This document shows, in pieces, positions 25,049-34,232 of a stretch of 64,000 nt of DNA; position 1 is the first letter of the stretch; every line of letters begins with the position of its first letter. The stretch is from Pseudomonas sp. CCC3.1 (GTDB lineage: Bacteria; Pseudomonadota; Gammaproteobacteria; Pseudomonadales; Pseudomonadaceae), in NCBI RefSeq assembly GCF_034347405.1, contig NZ_CP133778.1, forward strand, positions 3,038,001 through 3,102,000, read 5' to 3'. Below the pieces are notes generated by a model. The model was not told where the DNA came from. It ran no database searches and saw only the letters and a list, made by a program, of their open reading frames with translations. Both the position numbers and the translations under genes were made by a program.

Positions 25049-26131
25049 TTACTCGCCCGCCTTGATTTTGGTCCACAGGCGGGTGCGCACCCGGTCGATG
25101 TTCAGCGGCATGGCCTCAAGTGCAAACAGTTTGCCCATCATTTCGGGTGTTGGATAAACCTTGGTATCAGCCTTGATTTCAGGGCTGACCAAGGCATCTG
25201 CTTGCAGGTTGCCATTGGCGTAATGCACGTAGTTGCTGATGCCGGCCATCACGTCTGGACGCAGCAAATAGTTCATGAAGCTGTAGGCGGCTTTTTCGTC
25301 AGGCGCATCGGCGGGCATGGCAACCATGTCAAACCAGATGGCAGCGCCTTCTTTGGGGATCGAGTAACCGATCTCGATGCCGTGGTTGGCTTCCTTGGCC
25401 CGCGTAGCGGCTTGCAGGATGTCGCCCGAGAACCCTACCGCGACGCAGATATTGCCGTTGGCCAAGTCACTGGTGTATTTCGATGAATGGAAATAGCTGA
25501 TGTAAGGCCGGACTTTAAGCAGCAACGCTTCCGCTTTTTTGTAGTCTTCCGGGTTTTTGCTGTGGTGCGGCAAACCCAGATAATTCAGCGCCGCGGGCAA
25601 GACTTCCGGGCCGTTGTCGAGAATGGCGACGCCGCACTTGCTGAGTTTTTCCATATTCTCGGGCTTAAAGATCAGGTCCCAGGAGTCGACCGGCGCGTTA
25701 TCACCGAGTACTGCCTTGACCTTGGCCACGTTGTAGCCAATCCCGGTGCTGCCCCACAAATACGGGAACCCATGCTCGTTGCCAGGGTCGTTGACCTCCA
25801 GGGCCTTGAGCAGCACCGGGTTGAGGTTTTTCCAGTTGGGCAACTGGCTCTTGTCGAGCTTCTTCAATGCCCCGCCTTGAATCTGCCGCGCCATGAAGTG
25901 GTTAGACGGAAACACCACGTCATACCCGGAGTTGCCGGTCATCAACTTGCCGTCCAGCGTCTCGTTGCTGTCAAACACGTCATAGGTAAACCCGATGCCG
26001 GTGTCGTGTTGGAAATTCTTCATCGTGTCGGGCGCAATATAGTCCGACCAGTTATAGACCTTCACCGTCTCGGCGGCCTGACACAACGTACCGACAAGCA
26101 TTAGGGGCAACAGGGTAGTCATACGCTTCAT
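25049..26131 (-). CDS. Polyamine ABC transporter periplasmic binding protein (SpuD/PotF-like)
   Basis: This 360-residue periplasmic binding protein begins with a signal peptide (MKRMTTLLPLMLVGTLCQAA) and the signature VKVYNWSDYIAPDT of the PotF/SpuD spermidine-putrescine binders. Further typical blocks are DVVFPSNHFMARQ and WGSTGIGYN. It is the last gene of a four-gene minus-strand run with a polyamine-oxidase-like gene and a cupin. No ABC ATPase or permease genes are adjacent, so it must use components encoded elsewhere or act as a sensor. Confidence 0.93.
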   Translation of the reverse strand: MKRMTTLLPLMLVGTLCQAAETVKVYNWSDYIAPDTMKNFQHDTGIGFTYDVFDSNETLDGKLMTGNSGYDVVFPSNHFMARQIQGGALKKLDKSQLPNWKNLNPVLLKALEVNDPGNEHGFPYLWGSTGIGYNVAKVKAVLGDNAPVDSWDLIFKPENMEKLSKCGVAILDNGPEVLPAALNYLGLPHHSKNPEDYKKAEALLLKVRPYISYFHSSKYTSDLANGNICVAVGFSGDILQAATRAKEANHGIEIGYSIPKEGAAIWFDMVAMPADAPDEKAAYSFMNYLLRPDVMAGISNYVHYANGNLQADALVSPEIKADTKVYPTPEMMGKLFALEAMPLNIDRVRTRLWTKIKAGE

Positions 26132-26194
26132 GATTCGATTCCTAGCATGTTTTGGGCAGCTTTTTTATAGGCAGGTCTCGGCAGCTTTAAGCGA

Positions 26195-26536
26195 TCAAAA
26201 GATCAATACATACGTCTTGCGCACGGTTTCCTGGATGTCCCAGATACCGGTGCTGTTGGCAGGCAACATCAGTGCATCGCCCGCTTCTATGGTCATGGCT
26301 TCACCACCATCAGGAGTGAAGGTGCAGCGGCCCTGGATAAAGTGACAAAACTCTTGTTGCACAATCTGCCGCCGCCAACGACCCGGCGTGCATTCCCAAA
26401 TGCCGGTTTCGACACCGTCGGTGCGTTCAACGCACGTCACCGACGTGACCGCCACAGGTGTGCCCAGCGGTACAGCGACTGGAAACGACTCTTGCAAGGT
26501 TACTTGGGCGGTGTTTTTAAAATGCGTGATGCTCAT
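26195..26536 (-). CDS. Cupin domain protein
   Basis: This 113-residue single-domain cupin (DUF861/cupin_3 type) has TGIWECTPGRWRRQ and FCHFIQGRCTFTPDGGEAM, then GDALMLPANSTGIWDI. Such small cupins are frequent beside polyamine or amino-acid oxidase genes. The catalytic or binding function is unknown. It lies 30 bp downstream of the FAD oxidase gene and 63 bp upstream of the binding-protein gene. Confidence 0.85.
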   Translation of the reverse strand: MSITHFKNTAQVTLQESFPVAVPLGTPVAVTSVTCVERTDGVETGIWECTPGRWRRQIVQQEFCHFIQGRCTFTPDGGEAMTIEAGDALMLPANSTGIWDIQETVRKTYVLIF

Positions 26537-26566
26537 GGAAAACTTCCTGATAAAGACAACATTGGG

Positions 26567-27973
26567 TTACTGCATAAAACCTTCCATAAAACCGGCCACC
26601 CGACTGGCAAAATGCCGACGCCATGGCGGGCTGTCGGGATTGGCCAGGGTTTTGTCTTCGTACACAAAACTGCGAATAATCGCGTTGTAACCCAACCAGC
26701 GGCAGGGCTCAGGCTCCCAGGCCTTGAGCGCGTCCAGTCCGCCCTTGGTCAGCACCCACGGCTGTTTTACCTCCAGCGTGTCGCGCTCAAGAATCAGGTC
26801 GGCCAAGGTACGGCCGCCCAAGTGACTGGCGCCAACACCCTCGCCCCCGTAGCCCCCGGCCAGCGCAATAGCGTGCTGGCGGTCGCAGAGCATGTGCGGC
26901 TGGAAACGCCGTGACATGCCCAGGTTGCCGCCCCAGGCATGGCTGATCTGGACGTTTTTCAATTGCGGGAACAATTCGCCAAACAGGTAGCGACGCAACT
27001 CGACTTCACCCTCAGTGAGGTCGAAGTTCTCGCGCAGGCGCCCACCAAACTGGTAGCCACCCCGTGCGCCGAATACCAGACGGTTATCGGCCGTGCGCTG
27101 GCCATAGGTGACCTGGCGACTGCTTTCGCTAAAAGCCTGGCCCTGCGACAGGCCAATCGACTCCCACAACGCCTCAGACAACGGCTCTGTGGCCACCATC
27201 AAACTTTGTACCGGCAACTGATAACGCCCCAGCGGCGCCAGGGTGTTGGCATAACCCTCCACCGCCGGTACCACCCAACGGCTGCGCACCTGTGCCTTGG
27301 TGGTGCGGGCACCACCGGGTTGCCACTGGGTGACCGGGCTTTGTTCAAAGATTTGCACGCCCATGCGCTCAACCGCGCGGGCCAATCCACGCACCAGCTT
27401 GGCCGGGTGAAGGGTCGCAACATGCGCAGAGAAAATGCCGCCGTAGGGTTTGGCCACCCGGATCTGTTGCGCCAGCTCGCTCTGACTCAGCCAGCGGTAA
27501 TCGGCGTCATTCAAGCCTTGGGCATGCAGCTTGGCCAAATAGCTGCGCATCGTGGCCTCTTGCTCGGGGTAGCGCGCGGCACAGTACAAGGCGCCACCTT
27601 TGCGGTAGTCGCAGTCGATGCCTTCGCGGTCAATGACGCGCTTCACTTCATCGGGAATGCCGTGCAACAGATCGAACGACTCACGACGCTGCTCAGCAGA
27701 GAGACCCGCGAGCAAACGGTCTTCGCCTAACAGGTTGCCCATCAGCCAGCCACCGTTGCGGCCCGAAGCACCGAAACCTGCAGTCTGCGCCTCGACAATA
27801 GCTACGCTCAGCTCAGGCGCATGCCGTTTAAGGTAGTACGCAGTCCACAGCCCGGTGTAGCCAGCGCCAATGATCAGCACGTCGACATCCAGGTCGTGCT
27901 CAAGCGACGGCCGAGGCGTCAGAGACTCCTCAAGCTGGTCCATCCATAAACTGATCGCGCGCCATGCTGGCAT
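26567..27973 (-). CDS. FAD-dependent polyamine/gamma-glutamylpolyamine oxidase (PuuB/PauB-like)
   Basis: This 468-residue flavoprotein of the glycine/D-amino acid oxidase superfamily has the FAD motif VLIIGAGYTGLWTAYYL near residue 32 and FGASGRNGGW typical of PuuB/OrdL/PauB enzymes. The C-terminal ALAGGYGGEGVGASHLGG closes the FAD site. PuuB-like enzymes oxidise gamma-glutamylputrescine or related amines. ATG 27973 has GGAG six bases upstream. It follows the AraC gene by 49 bp and precedes a cupin and a SpuD-like gene, which supports polyamine catabolism. Confidence 0.88.
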   Translation of the reverse strand: MPAWRAISLWMDQLEESLTPRPSLEHDLDVDVLIIGAGYTGLWTAYYLKRHAPELSVAIVEAQTAGFGASGRNGGWLMGNLLGEDRLLAGLSAEQRRESFDLLHGIPDEVKRVIDREGIDCDYRKGGALYCAARYPEQEATMRSYLAKLHAQGLNDADYRWLSQSELAQQIRVAKPYGGIFSAHVATLHPAKLVRGLARAVERMGVQIFEQSPVTQWQPGGARTTKAQVRSRWVVPAVEGYANTLAPLGRYQLPVQSLMVATEPLSEALWESIGLSQGQAFSESSRQVTYGQRTADNRLVFGARGGYQFGGRLRENFDLTEGEVELRRYLFGELFPQLKNVQISHAWGGNLGMSRRFQPHMLCDRQHAIALAGGYGGEGVGASHLGGRTLADLILERDTLEVKQPWVLTKGGLDALKAWEPEPCRWLGYNAIIRSFVYEDKTLANPDSPPWRRHFASRVAGFMEGFMQ

Positions 27974-28022
27974 TACCGGCTCCACCTTGTGTTCAAGAAT
28001 GGGCCGATCCTAGCGTCTGGCC

Positions 28023-28844
28023 TCAGGAAACGTCTTGCGTGCGTACCCGCAAAGAAATTTGTTTGGCGTAAGCCTTGGGTGACTGGCCGGTGTGCTGGCG
28101 AAAACAGCTGTAAAACGCCGAAATTGAATTGAACCCCGCCGAAAAAGCCACGTCATCGACTTTGATCGGTGTCACCGCTGCATCCATCGCCGCCAGCACA
28201 TGCCGCAGCCGGGCCTGATTCACATAGCGATAAAAGCTTTGTCCCAATACCTGATTGAGCAAATACGACATCTGATTGCGCGTATAGCCACACGCGTTGG
28301 CGACCTGTTGCAGGTCCAGATTGGGGTCAAGGTAGGGTTGCTGGTGTTGAAAGTAGCTTTGCAGGTCTTGCGCCATAAAACTCAATTGCCGAGCCGAGAG
28401 CCCGAGGCGGCTGACCGCAGGCCGCAGCGAAGGTTGCTGGTCGCTGTTTGGAGCGGCCTCGTGCACCAGCGAGGCGTATTCATTGACCCGCCAGATCAAG
28501 CCGTCGCGCACGGTAATGGCCTCACTGGCACGGAACGACACCAAGCCCTGGCTACCACGCAAGGTCATGCGGTATTGAATAAACGCCGTGTTGCCGTCCA
28601 GACGAATCCGGTCACTGTGTTCCAGGGCTTCATCCGGGGCTCTGGGCATCGACAATTGCACGTACTCGCGCAGCTCATCGAGGGTCATGACCCGGTTTTG
28701 AAAGAAGTCGTGATAGCGCACGCCGGGATGATAAAGCGCCATGACCCCGTCTAGATCCCTGTGCTTCCAGCACAAGTGATAGCGCATGACAGTTTCGCCA
28801 GTGGCGCGGGTTTGCTCGGGGCCATCGTCGTCGGGTAATGACAT
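28023..28844 (-). CDS. AraC-family regulator fused to an NTF2/SnoaL-like domain
   Basis: This 273-residue protein has an unusual make-up. Residues ~15-125 look like an NTF2/SnoaL-like domain (ETVMRYHLCWKHRDLDGVMA, LDELREYVQLSM, SFRASEAITVRDGLIWRVNE). The last ~100 residues are an AraC/XylS double helix-turn-helix, with LDLQQVANACGYTRNQMSYL and AFSAGFNSISAFYSCFRQHT, then GQSPKAY. The fused domain may bind the effector in place of the usual cupin-like arm. It is the first gene of the run to 25049 and probably activates it. ATG 28844 is preferred over an upstream GTG at 28868. Confidence 0.85.
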   Translation of the reverse strand: MSLPDDDGPEQTRATGETVMRYHLCWKHRDLDGVMALYHPGVRYHDFFQNRVMTLDELREYVQLSMPRAPDEALEHSDRIRLDGNTAFIQYRMTLRGSQGLVSFRASEAITVRDGLIWRVNEYASLVHEAAPNSDQQPSLRPAVSRLGLSARQLSFMAQDLQSYFQHQQPYLDPNLDLQQVANACGYTRNQMSYLLNQVLGQSFYRYVNQARLRHVLAAMDAAVTPIKVDDVAFSAGFNSISAFYSCFRQHTGQSPKAYAKQISLRVRTQDVS

Positions 28845-29098
28845 AAAACGCTCAACTGGCAAAAACACAGAGTGTCGCGTTTAAAGGCTGGCTTCAAGCA
28901 CAGGCCCAACGTGCTGATTCATACACTGAATCGATTCATTCCATGATTCGCATCAAAACCGCTGCAATCAAATGCTCAAAACGCAAAAAAGGCTTACCGC
29001 CATCACTCATGGGTGCTAGGTTAAACACGAAAGGCTCGCAAACACACACGACAAGGTTGACTCCTTATCGTCCCCCCAGAGCAAAAGGAATCGCTCTC

Positions 29099-29371
29099 AT
29101 GAAACCCCTAGGCACCGTCGATAAATTCAGCTTCCCCAACGCCTGCCAACTGATGCGCTGGCACTTTCACCCAATTGGCTTCGAAGCGACCATGGATGCG
29201 CCCAAAAGCATGGTGGCCCGGCTGTTTGACCGCGCCACGGGCGAAACCATGATTGCCATTGCAGGCATCCCCTGCGCAACCAGCATGAGTACCGGCGAAG
29301 TGGCACGGATCATCCAGGCCGTTGAAGACGAACTGGAAAGCTTCGTACCGCCGATGGCGTGGCAGGCTTAA
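29099..29371 (+). CDS. DUF1652 family small protein
   Basis: This 90-residue protein matches DUF1652, a family I know almost only from Pseudomonas. Typical features are a short N-terminal helix (CQLMRWHFHPIGFEA), a FDRATGETMIAIAGI strand segment and a C-terminal helix (VARIIQAVEDELESF). AAGGA lies nine bases before the ATG; frames upstream are not coding. Divergent from the AraC gene. Function unknown. Confidence 0.8.
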   Translation: MKPLGTVDKFSFPNACQLMRWHFHPIGFEATMDAPKSMVARLFDRATGETMIAIAGIPCATSMSTGEVARIIQAVEDELESFVPPMAWQA

Positions 29372-29381
29372 ACTTTTCCTC

Positions 29382-29458
29382 TGTGGGAGCCTGGTTTGCC
29401 AGCAATTGCTTCAGCGCGGTTTAACAGAAACCGTATCGCTGGCAAGCCAGCTCCCACA
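29382..29458. repeat. Pseudomonas REP inverted pair
   Basis: TGTGGGAGC at 29382 and GCTCCCACA ending at 29458 bound two inverted REP copies (inner parts TTTGCCAGC and GCTGGCAAGCC). It lies between convergent genes and can act as a bidirectional terminator. Confidence 0.9.
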
Positions 29459-29462
29459 AAGG

Positions 29463-31940
29463 CTAACCGGCATCGAGCTTGGCACCGCGTAGATCTTCAA
29501 AAAACGCCTTGCCCTTAGGGATCCGATCCGACGCTTTGGGGATGTTCGGCCCTTGAGCGTCCTGGTTTTCCAGATACCAATAGCAATGTTTGATCGCCCG
29601 GGTGATGCCCACATACGCCAGGCGCAGGACTTCGTCTTTCTGCGCGTTGTCGTACGGATCCGGGTCACCGTCCTTGCCCAAACCCGCCATGCGGTAGACC
29701 TGATTCTTGTACGGTGACGAGGTCAGGTGCTGGCAATCACCCAACAGAAAAACAGCATCCGCCTGCAAGCCCTTGGAGCTGTGATAGGTCAGTTGTTTGA
29801 GTCTGCGGTCTTCGGGTGCCAATCTAGAATCCACATTAACTACTGACTGTATATCCTTTTCAATCAATAATTTATCGCTACTTTTTCGATACAACATCAA
29901 GATACGATCGCCGGCGTTATAGTGCTCAGCCAAGCGCGCCGCCAGGTCTTGATCGTCCCGGCTCAAGACATTCACCGGCACTGGCACCTTCGGCTCGCCG
30001 CTGGCCTTGGCCCGTTTTCCGGGAATGGACGGCGCTGCACGCACGATGTGTTCCGCTGCGTCGATGATGTGCTGGTGACTGCGGAAGTTGTCGCTGAGCA
30101 TCACCCGCGTAGTGGCAGGCGACGGGAATTCTTTGTTGAACTCCATAAAGAATTTCGGCGAACTGCCACGCCAACCATAGATTGATTGCCAGTCATCGCC
30201 GACACACAGCAACGATGAACGCTGAGCGCCCCGCCCGACATGCATCGCCGGACCACGGCTGCGAATCTCACGCAAGCTGGCCCGTAACCACGAGACGATC
30301 TGCGGCGACACGTCCTGAAACTCGTCAATCATCAAGTGCGACAACGGCCGCAGTTGTTCGTGGCTCAGCAGTTTGAAGTTTTGCGGGGTGTTTTCGCCGA
30401 ACAGCGAAAACATGCGGTTGTAGGTCATCACCGGCGGCGTTTGCGCCAACAGATGGTCTTCGAGCGCTCGCCAAAACAGGCTCAAGGCCTCGAAAAAGAA
30501 CCGGTCCGGGTCATCCTTGGCGAACCGCATGTCACCGACAGCCGCGGCCACGTCCAGGCCCAGGTTTTCGATAAAGCTCGCAGCAGTGACGAAACAGTCC
30601 AGCAATGGCGCTGAACTCAGTTCGCCCTTGAGCTTGTAATCAAAGCCAGGACCGGCGCTGGCATCGCCTGCCAACGAGGCAATAACGCGCTTTGCATCTG
30701 CATAGGTTTCCAACCAAATCAGTGGCTTATTACAGAAAGCTCGAAATAGTGTGCGCTTGACAGCCCATTCAGCGCGCACGCTTAACTTGGCGCCCGGGCG
30801 GCAAATCTGCGGGTTCTCACGCGGGTCAAACCCGAGCACGATCCAGGCATCCAGTTGCGCAATATAGCCATGGCAATGAAACGCCGAGCCATTGATCTCC
30901 AGCGTTTCTCGGTTGGGCTCAATGCCTTTAATGGGCCACGCGCCTGCAGCAAACCAGAGATCTTCAAGGGTGTCGCACAGCTCTTCGTCACGCTTGGCGG
31001 CCAACTCAGTCACCGCCATGCGTTTTTGCACATCCGGGTGATCGCGCTCCAGCTCCTTGAGCTGCAGGGCATGCCGACAAAGCGGTGCCAACGTCTCACG
31101 AAAGCGTTCATCACGGGTATAGAGGGCGTGATAGCAGGTATTGAGCTGTTGGCGCTGAGCATCGTTGATGCGCAGGTCAAACGGGTTGCTGTCACCTTCA
31201 TCGTCGTTCAGCAGGCTGCGCGTGTTGAGGGTTTCAAAAGCCTGTAGCTGGCTATAGCCAGGCAAGCTGCGCACCATCGGCAAAATGCGTGAGTGGAAAG
31301 TACGCACCACATCACGGGCCTCTTTAAGGCTCAAGGTGCGACCCCAAAGGGTGAAAATCTCTTGCAGCTTGCTGATGAAATCCTTGCGCGACTCACGGGT
31401 AAAGGTCACCACTGTCATCGAACTGAGTTCAAACCCCAAGTAATGGGTCAGCAACAGGATTCGCAGCACCAGCGAGGTCGATTTGCCCGCCCCGGCACCC
31501 GCGACTACCGAGGTTGATGGGGTATCACTGAAAATCATCTTCCACTGCGCCGCGCTTGGTTGCGCGTGCTCGGGCAACAGACTGGCGACATCGGCTTTGA
31601 TCTGCTTTTTCAGCTCGGGCCCCAGCGGCAGGCGCCAGTCGTCAAACAGGTTGTCATCAATGCCGGGCGCACGAAGCACCTGCGGGCGCGTGTCACTGAT
31701 AAACAGCACTTGGCGTCCCTCTTCTATCCCTTCGGCGTGGCCTTCCTGAAAGCCATAATCGACCCCGGCGCTGTGCCCGCTACGGAATCCGTCAGCCTGT
31801 CCTTGCAACCAGGAAGCCGCATGCTGGGCGCGCAAGCGGCTTAAACCGCTGCCAAACATTCGCGCAGCCAGGCGCTTAAGCCATGGCAGTTGGGTATCAG
31901 GGACAAGTTGTTCAGGCTGTTCGGGAATGTGTTGCGGCAC
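29463..31940 (-). CDS. UvrD/Rep-family superfamily I DNA helicase
   Basis: This 825-residue protein is a superfamily I helicase. After a ~130-residue N-terminal region with an acidic, glycine-rich stretch (DYGFQEGHAEGIEEGRQ), Walker A is VVAGAGAGKSTSLVLRILLL, motif II is LMIDEFQDVSP, motif III is CVGDDWQSIYGWRGS, motif IV region SDNFRSHQH, motif V LTYHSSKGLQADAVFLLG and motif VI YVGITRAIKHCYWYLE. It should unwind DNA 3' to 5' with ATP. The N-terminal extension differs from UvrD, Rep or PcrA, so it belongs to a less-studied branch. Monocistronic, convergent with DUF1652 across a REP. Confidence 0.92.
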   Translation of the reverse strand: MPQHIPEQPEQLVPDTQLPWLKRLAARMFGSGLSRLRAQHAASWLQGQADGFRSGHSAGVDYGFQEGHAEGIEEGRQVLFISDTRPQVLRAPGIDDNLFDDWRLPLGPELKKQIKADVASLLPEHAQPSAAQWKMIFSDTPSTSVVAGAGAGKSTSLVLRILLLTHYLGFELSSMTVVTFTRESRKDFISKLQEIFTLWGRTLSLKEARDVVRTFHSRILPMVRSLPGYSQLQAFETLNTRSLLNDDEGDSNPFDLRINDAQRQQLNTCYHALYTRDERFRETLAPLCRHALQLKELERDHPDVQKRMAVTELAAKRDEELCDTLEDLWFAAGAWPIKGIEPNRETLEINGSAFHCHGYIAQLDAWIVLGFDPRENPQICRPGAKLSVRAEWAVKRTLFRAFCNKPLIWLETYADAKRVIASLAGDASAGPGFDYKLKGELSSAPLLDCFVTAASFIENLGLDVAAAVGDMRFAKDDPDRFFFEALSLFWRALEDHLLAQTPPVMTYNRMFSLFGENTPQNFKLLSHEQLRPLSHLMIDEFQDVSPQIVSWLRASLREIRSRGPAMHVGRGAQRSSLLCVGDDWQSIYGWRGSSPKFFMEFNKEFPSPATTRVMLSDNFRSHQHIIDAAEHIVRAAPSIPGKRAKASGEPKVPVPVNVLSRDDQDLAARLAEHYNAGDRILMLYRKSSDKLLIEKDIQSVVNVDSRLAPEDRRLKQLTYHSSKGLQADAVFLLGDCQHLTSSPYKNQVYRMAGLGKDGDPDPYDNAQKDEVLRLAYVGITRAIKHCYWYLENQDAQGPNIPKASDRIPKGKAFFEDLRGAKLDAG

Positions 31941-32209
31941 GCTGACTCCAGGGTGTGAGGCTGTCCGGGCGGAAAGGCTATGGTCGCTGCATTACGCGCA
32001 GAGATCTAGCTAATTGCTTGAGCATCAGCTGTTTAGGCTGCTTTGTGAAGGTAGATAGCCATTGACTCGCAAACAGAAACATCAACTTAGTTGATTGGTT
32101 TCAAGCATTTTTTGCATTTTTAATCGATATGTTCTTGGTGGAAAATCACCTCCATCATCAACCGGGTAACCGTTCACAGCGCACGGGCGACCTGAACAGG
32201 AGAAGAATC

Positions 32210-32905
32210 ATGCTTGAACTCAGACCCTTCAACACCCTGGGCGGCGCAAACCACGGCTGGCTGGATGCCCATCATCACTTTTCGTTCGCCGAGTACTACG
32301 ACCCAACACGCATGAACTGGGGCAACTTGCGCGTGTGGAATGACGACGTGATCGCCCCCGGCACTGGTTTTCCAAAGCACCCGCATCGCGACATGGAGAT
32401 CATCACCTATGTACGTGAAGGCGCGATCAGCCATGAAGACAACCTGGGCAACAAAGGCCGCACCGAGGCTGGCGACGTGCAGGTCATGAGCGCAGGCACC
32501 GGGATTGCCCACAGCGAATACAACATGGAGTCGACGCCGACCAAAATCTTCCAGATCTGGATCATTCCCAATCAGGAAGGTGATGCACCTTCGTGGGGCG
32601 CCAAGCCGTTCCCTAAAGGTCAGCGCGAAGGATTTGTCACCTTGGCCAGTGGCAAGCAAGGCGACCACGAGAGCCTGACCATTCGTGCTGATGCACGTTT
32701 AGTAGCGGCTAACCTCAAGGCTGGAGAAAGCGTTGAGTACCGCTTGGACAGCGGCCGTCGCGCCTACCTGGTTCCGGCGACCGGCGTGATTGAGGTCAAC
32801 GGCCTGCGAGCACAAGCCCGCGATGGCGTGGCTGTCGTCGACGAAAGCGTGCTGCGGGTAACGGCGATTGAAGACAGCGAAATCGTACTGGTGGATGTCG
32901 CCTGA
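32210..32905 (+). CDS. Pirin family protein (YhhW-like quercetinase)
   Basis: This 231-residue bicupin matches pirin/YhhW. The metal-binding region is FPKHPHRDMEIITYV with GAISHEDNLGN, and GTGIAHSEYN follows. YhhW-type pirins can open quercetin, but physiological roles vary. ATG 32210 is supported by AGGAG seven bases upstream. Monocistronic; convergent with punC. Confidence 0.92.
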   Translation: MLELRPFNTLGGANHGWLDAHHHFSFAEYYDPTRMNWGNLRVWNDDVIAPGTGFPKHPHRDMEIITYVREGAISHEDNLGNKGRTEAGDVQVMSAGTGIAHSEYNMESTPTKIFQIWIIPNQEGDAPSWGAKPFPKGQREGFVTLASGKQGDHESLTIRADARLVAANLKAGESVEYRLDSGRRAYLVPATGVIEVNGLRAQARDGVAVVDESVLRVTAIEDSEIVLVDVA

Positions 32906-32927
32906 TAGAGCATCCCCTGTGTAGGTT

Positions 32928-34115
32928 TCAGGACACGGCGAGAGCCTCGGCGTTTGCCTTGCGCCGCTGAATCACATACCCCAAGACTGCCAACGGCGCC
33001 GTGGCCAGCATCACTTCGACAGTGATTTGCAGCGGCTGGCTGATGTAAGTCGACACCAGCAAACTGCTCAGAAAGCACAATCCCAACTGCAAGGTGTTCT
33101 GCAATCCGGCTGCCTTGCCAGAATTTTCCGAGAACGGCATCAGCGCGTTGGCCACCACAATCGGGTAGCTGGCCCCGTTAACCAACGCCATCAGGCAAAA
33201 CGGAATCAGCAAGGTTGCCAGTGTTGGCTCGGTTTGCGTGGCGACCCCATACAACCCGAGCATGCTTGCGCAGTAGGCCAGCAGCAGCCATGGCAACAGC
33301 GTGCGGCCCTTGATGCGCTGCAAGGCGCTGCGACAACCATACCCACCCACCATAAAGGCCAGGGTCGGCAGCGCGTAACTCAGACCAATGTCACTTGGGC
33401 TGTAGCCCATGTCGCCCAAGATGAACGGTGAAGCCGTCAGCCAAGCGAAGAAACTGGCCGAGCACGCTGCGAAAATCATCACGTTGCCGCTAAAAGTGGC
33501 GGAACACAGCAGCTTCCAGTAGCCCACCTGCGCCGTTGCACGCTTGGCAACGTTGAAGCTGCGCGCTTTTTCTTTAAGCAACAGGGTCGGAATAATCAGC
33601 AACAGCGACAACCCCAGCAACACGCCGAAAATGGCCTGCCACCCCAAGTGATTCAGCACCACAGCGCCCAACAGCGGGGCCAACGCAGGTGACAAACCCA
33701 TCAGCGGCATAATGCCAGCAAATACTCGATTGGCCTGATCGGCCGGATAGCGGTCAATCACCAGTGCTTGCCAGGTGACCGCTGCCGCGCAAATACCGAT
33801 GGCCTGGATAAACCGCAAGCCCAGCAACAGCCCAGTATTGTCGACCCACAGCATGCCCAGGCAGCCCAGCGCGAACATCGACAAGCCCATCAGCAGCACG
33901 GGTTTACGCCCCAATCGGTCCGAGAGCGGCCCCCACAACAACTGACCGAACGCAAAACCGGCCAAAAAGATGCTCAAACTCGCCCCCACTGCACCGGCTG
34001 ACAGGCCCAGCTCACTGCGCAATGTGCCGAAAGCCGGCAGGTACATGTCCATCGCCAAGTAACCCAGCATGCTCAGTCCGGCGAGATAACAGGTAAAACC
34101 AAAAGAATTCTTCAT
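32928..34115 (-). CDS. punC: MFS drug:H+ antiporter family carrier, PunC (YdhC)-like
   Basis: This 395-residue, 12-helix member of the Bcr/CflA group has LAMDMYLPAFGTL in helix 1 and LLWGPLSDRLGRKPVLL, the loop 2-3 motif. It resembles E. coli YdhC, now PunC, a purine transporter. The divergent LysR gene is a close match to PunR (YdhB), which strongly supports the assignment. GGA lies five bases before ATG 34115; nearby ATGs upstream are in frame. Confidence 0.85.
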   Translation of the reverse strand: MKNSFGFTCYLAGLSMLGYLAMDMYLPAFGTLRSELGLSAGAVGASLSIFLAGFAFGQLLWGPLSDRLGRKPVLLMGLSMFALGCLGMLWVDNTGLLLGLRFIQAIGICAAAVTWQALVIDRYPADQANRVFAGIMPLMGLSPALAPLLGAVVLNHLGWQAIFGVLLGLSLLLIIPTLLLKEKARSFNVAKRATAQVGYWKLLCSATFSGNVMIFAACSASFFAWLTASPFILGDMGYSPSDIGLSYALPTLAFMVGGYGCRSALQRIKGRTLLPWLLLAYCASMLGLYGVATQTEPTLATLLIPFCLMALVNGASYPIVVANALMPFSENSGKAAGLQNTLQLGLCFLSSLLVSTYISQPLQITVEVMLATAPLAVLGYVIQRRKANAEALAVS

Positions 34116-34232
34116 GTGCATCCAAAATCTGCCATCAAACAATTTGTTGACTGCCGCGCATTATCCATCTGAGCATTGGCTTGTGAAGCGAGAATAATTG
34201 CCCTTAGGCATCAAATATTTTGAAGGCAAGTT

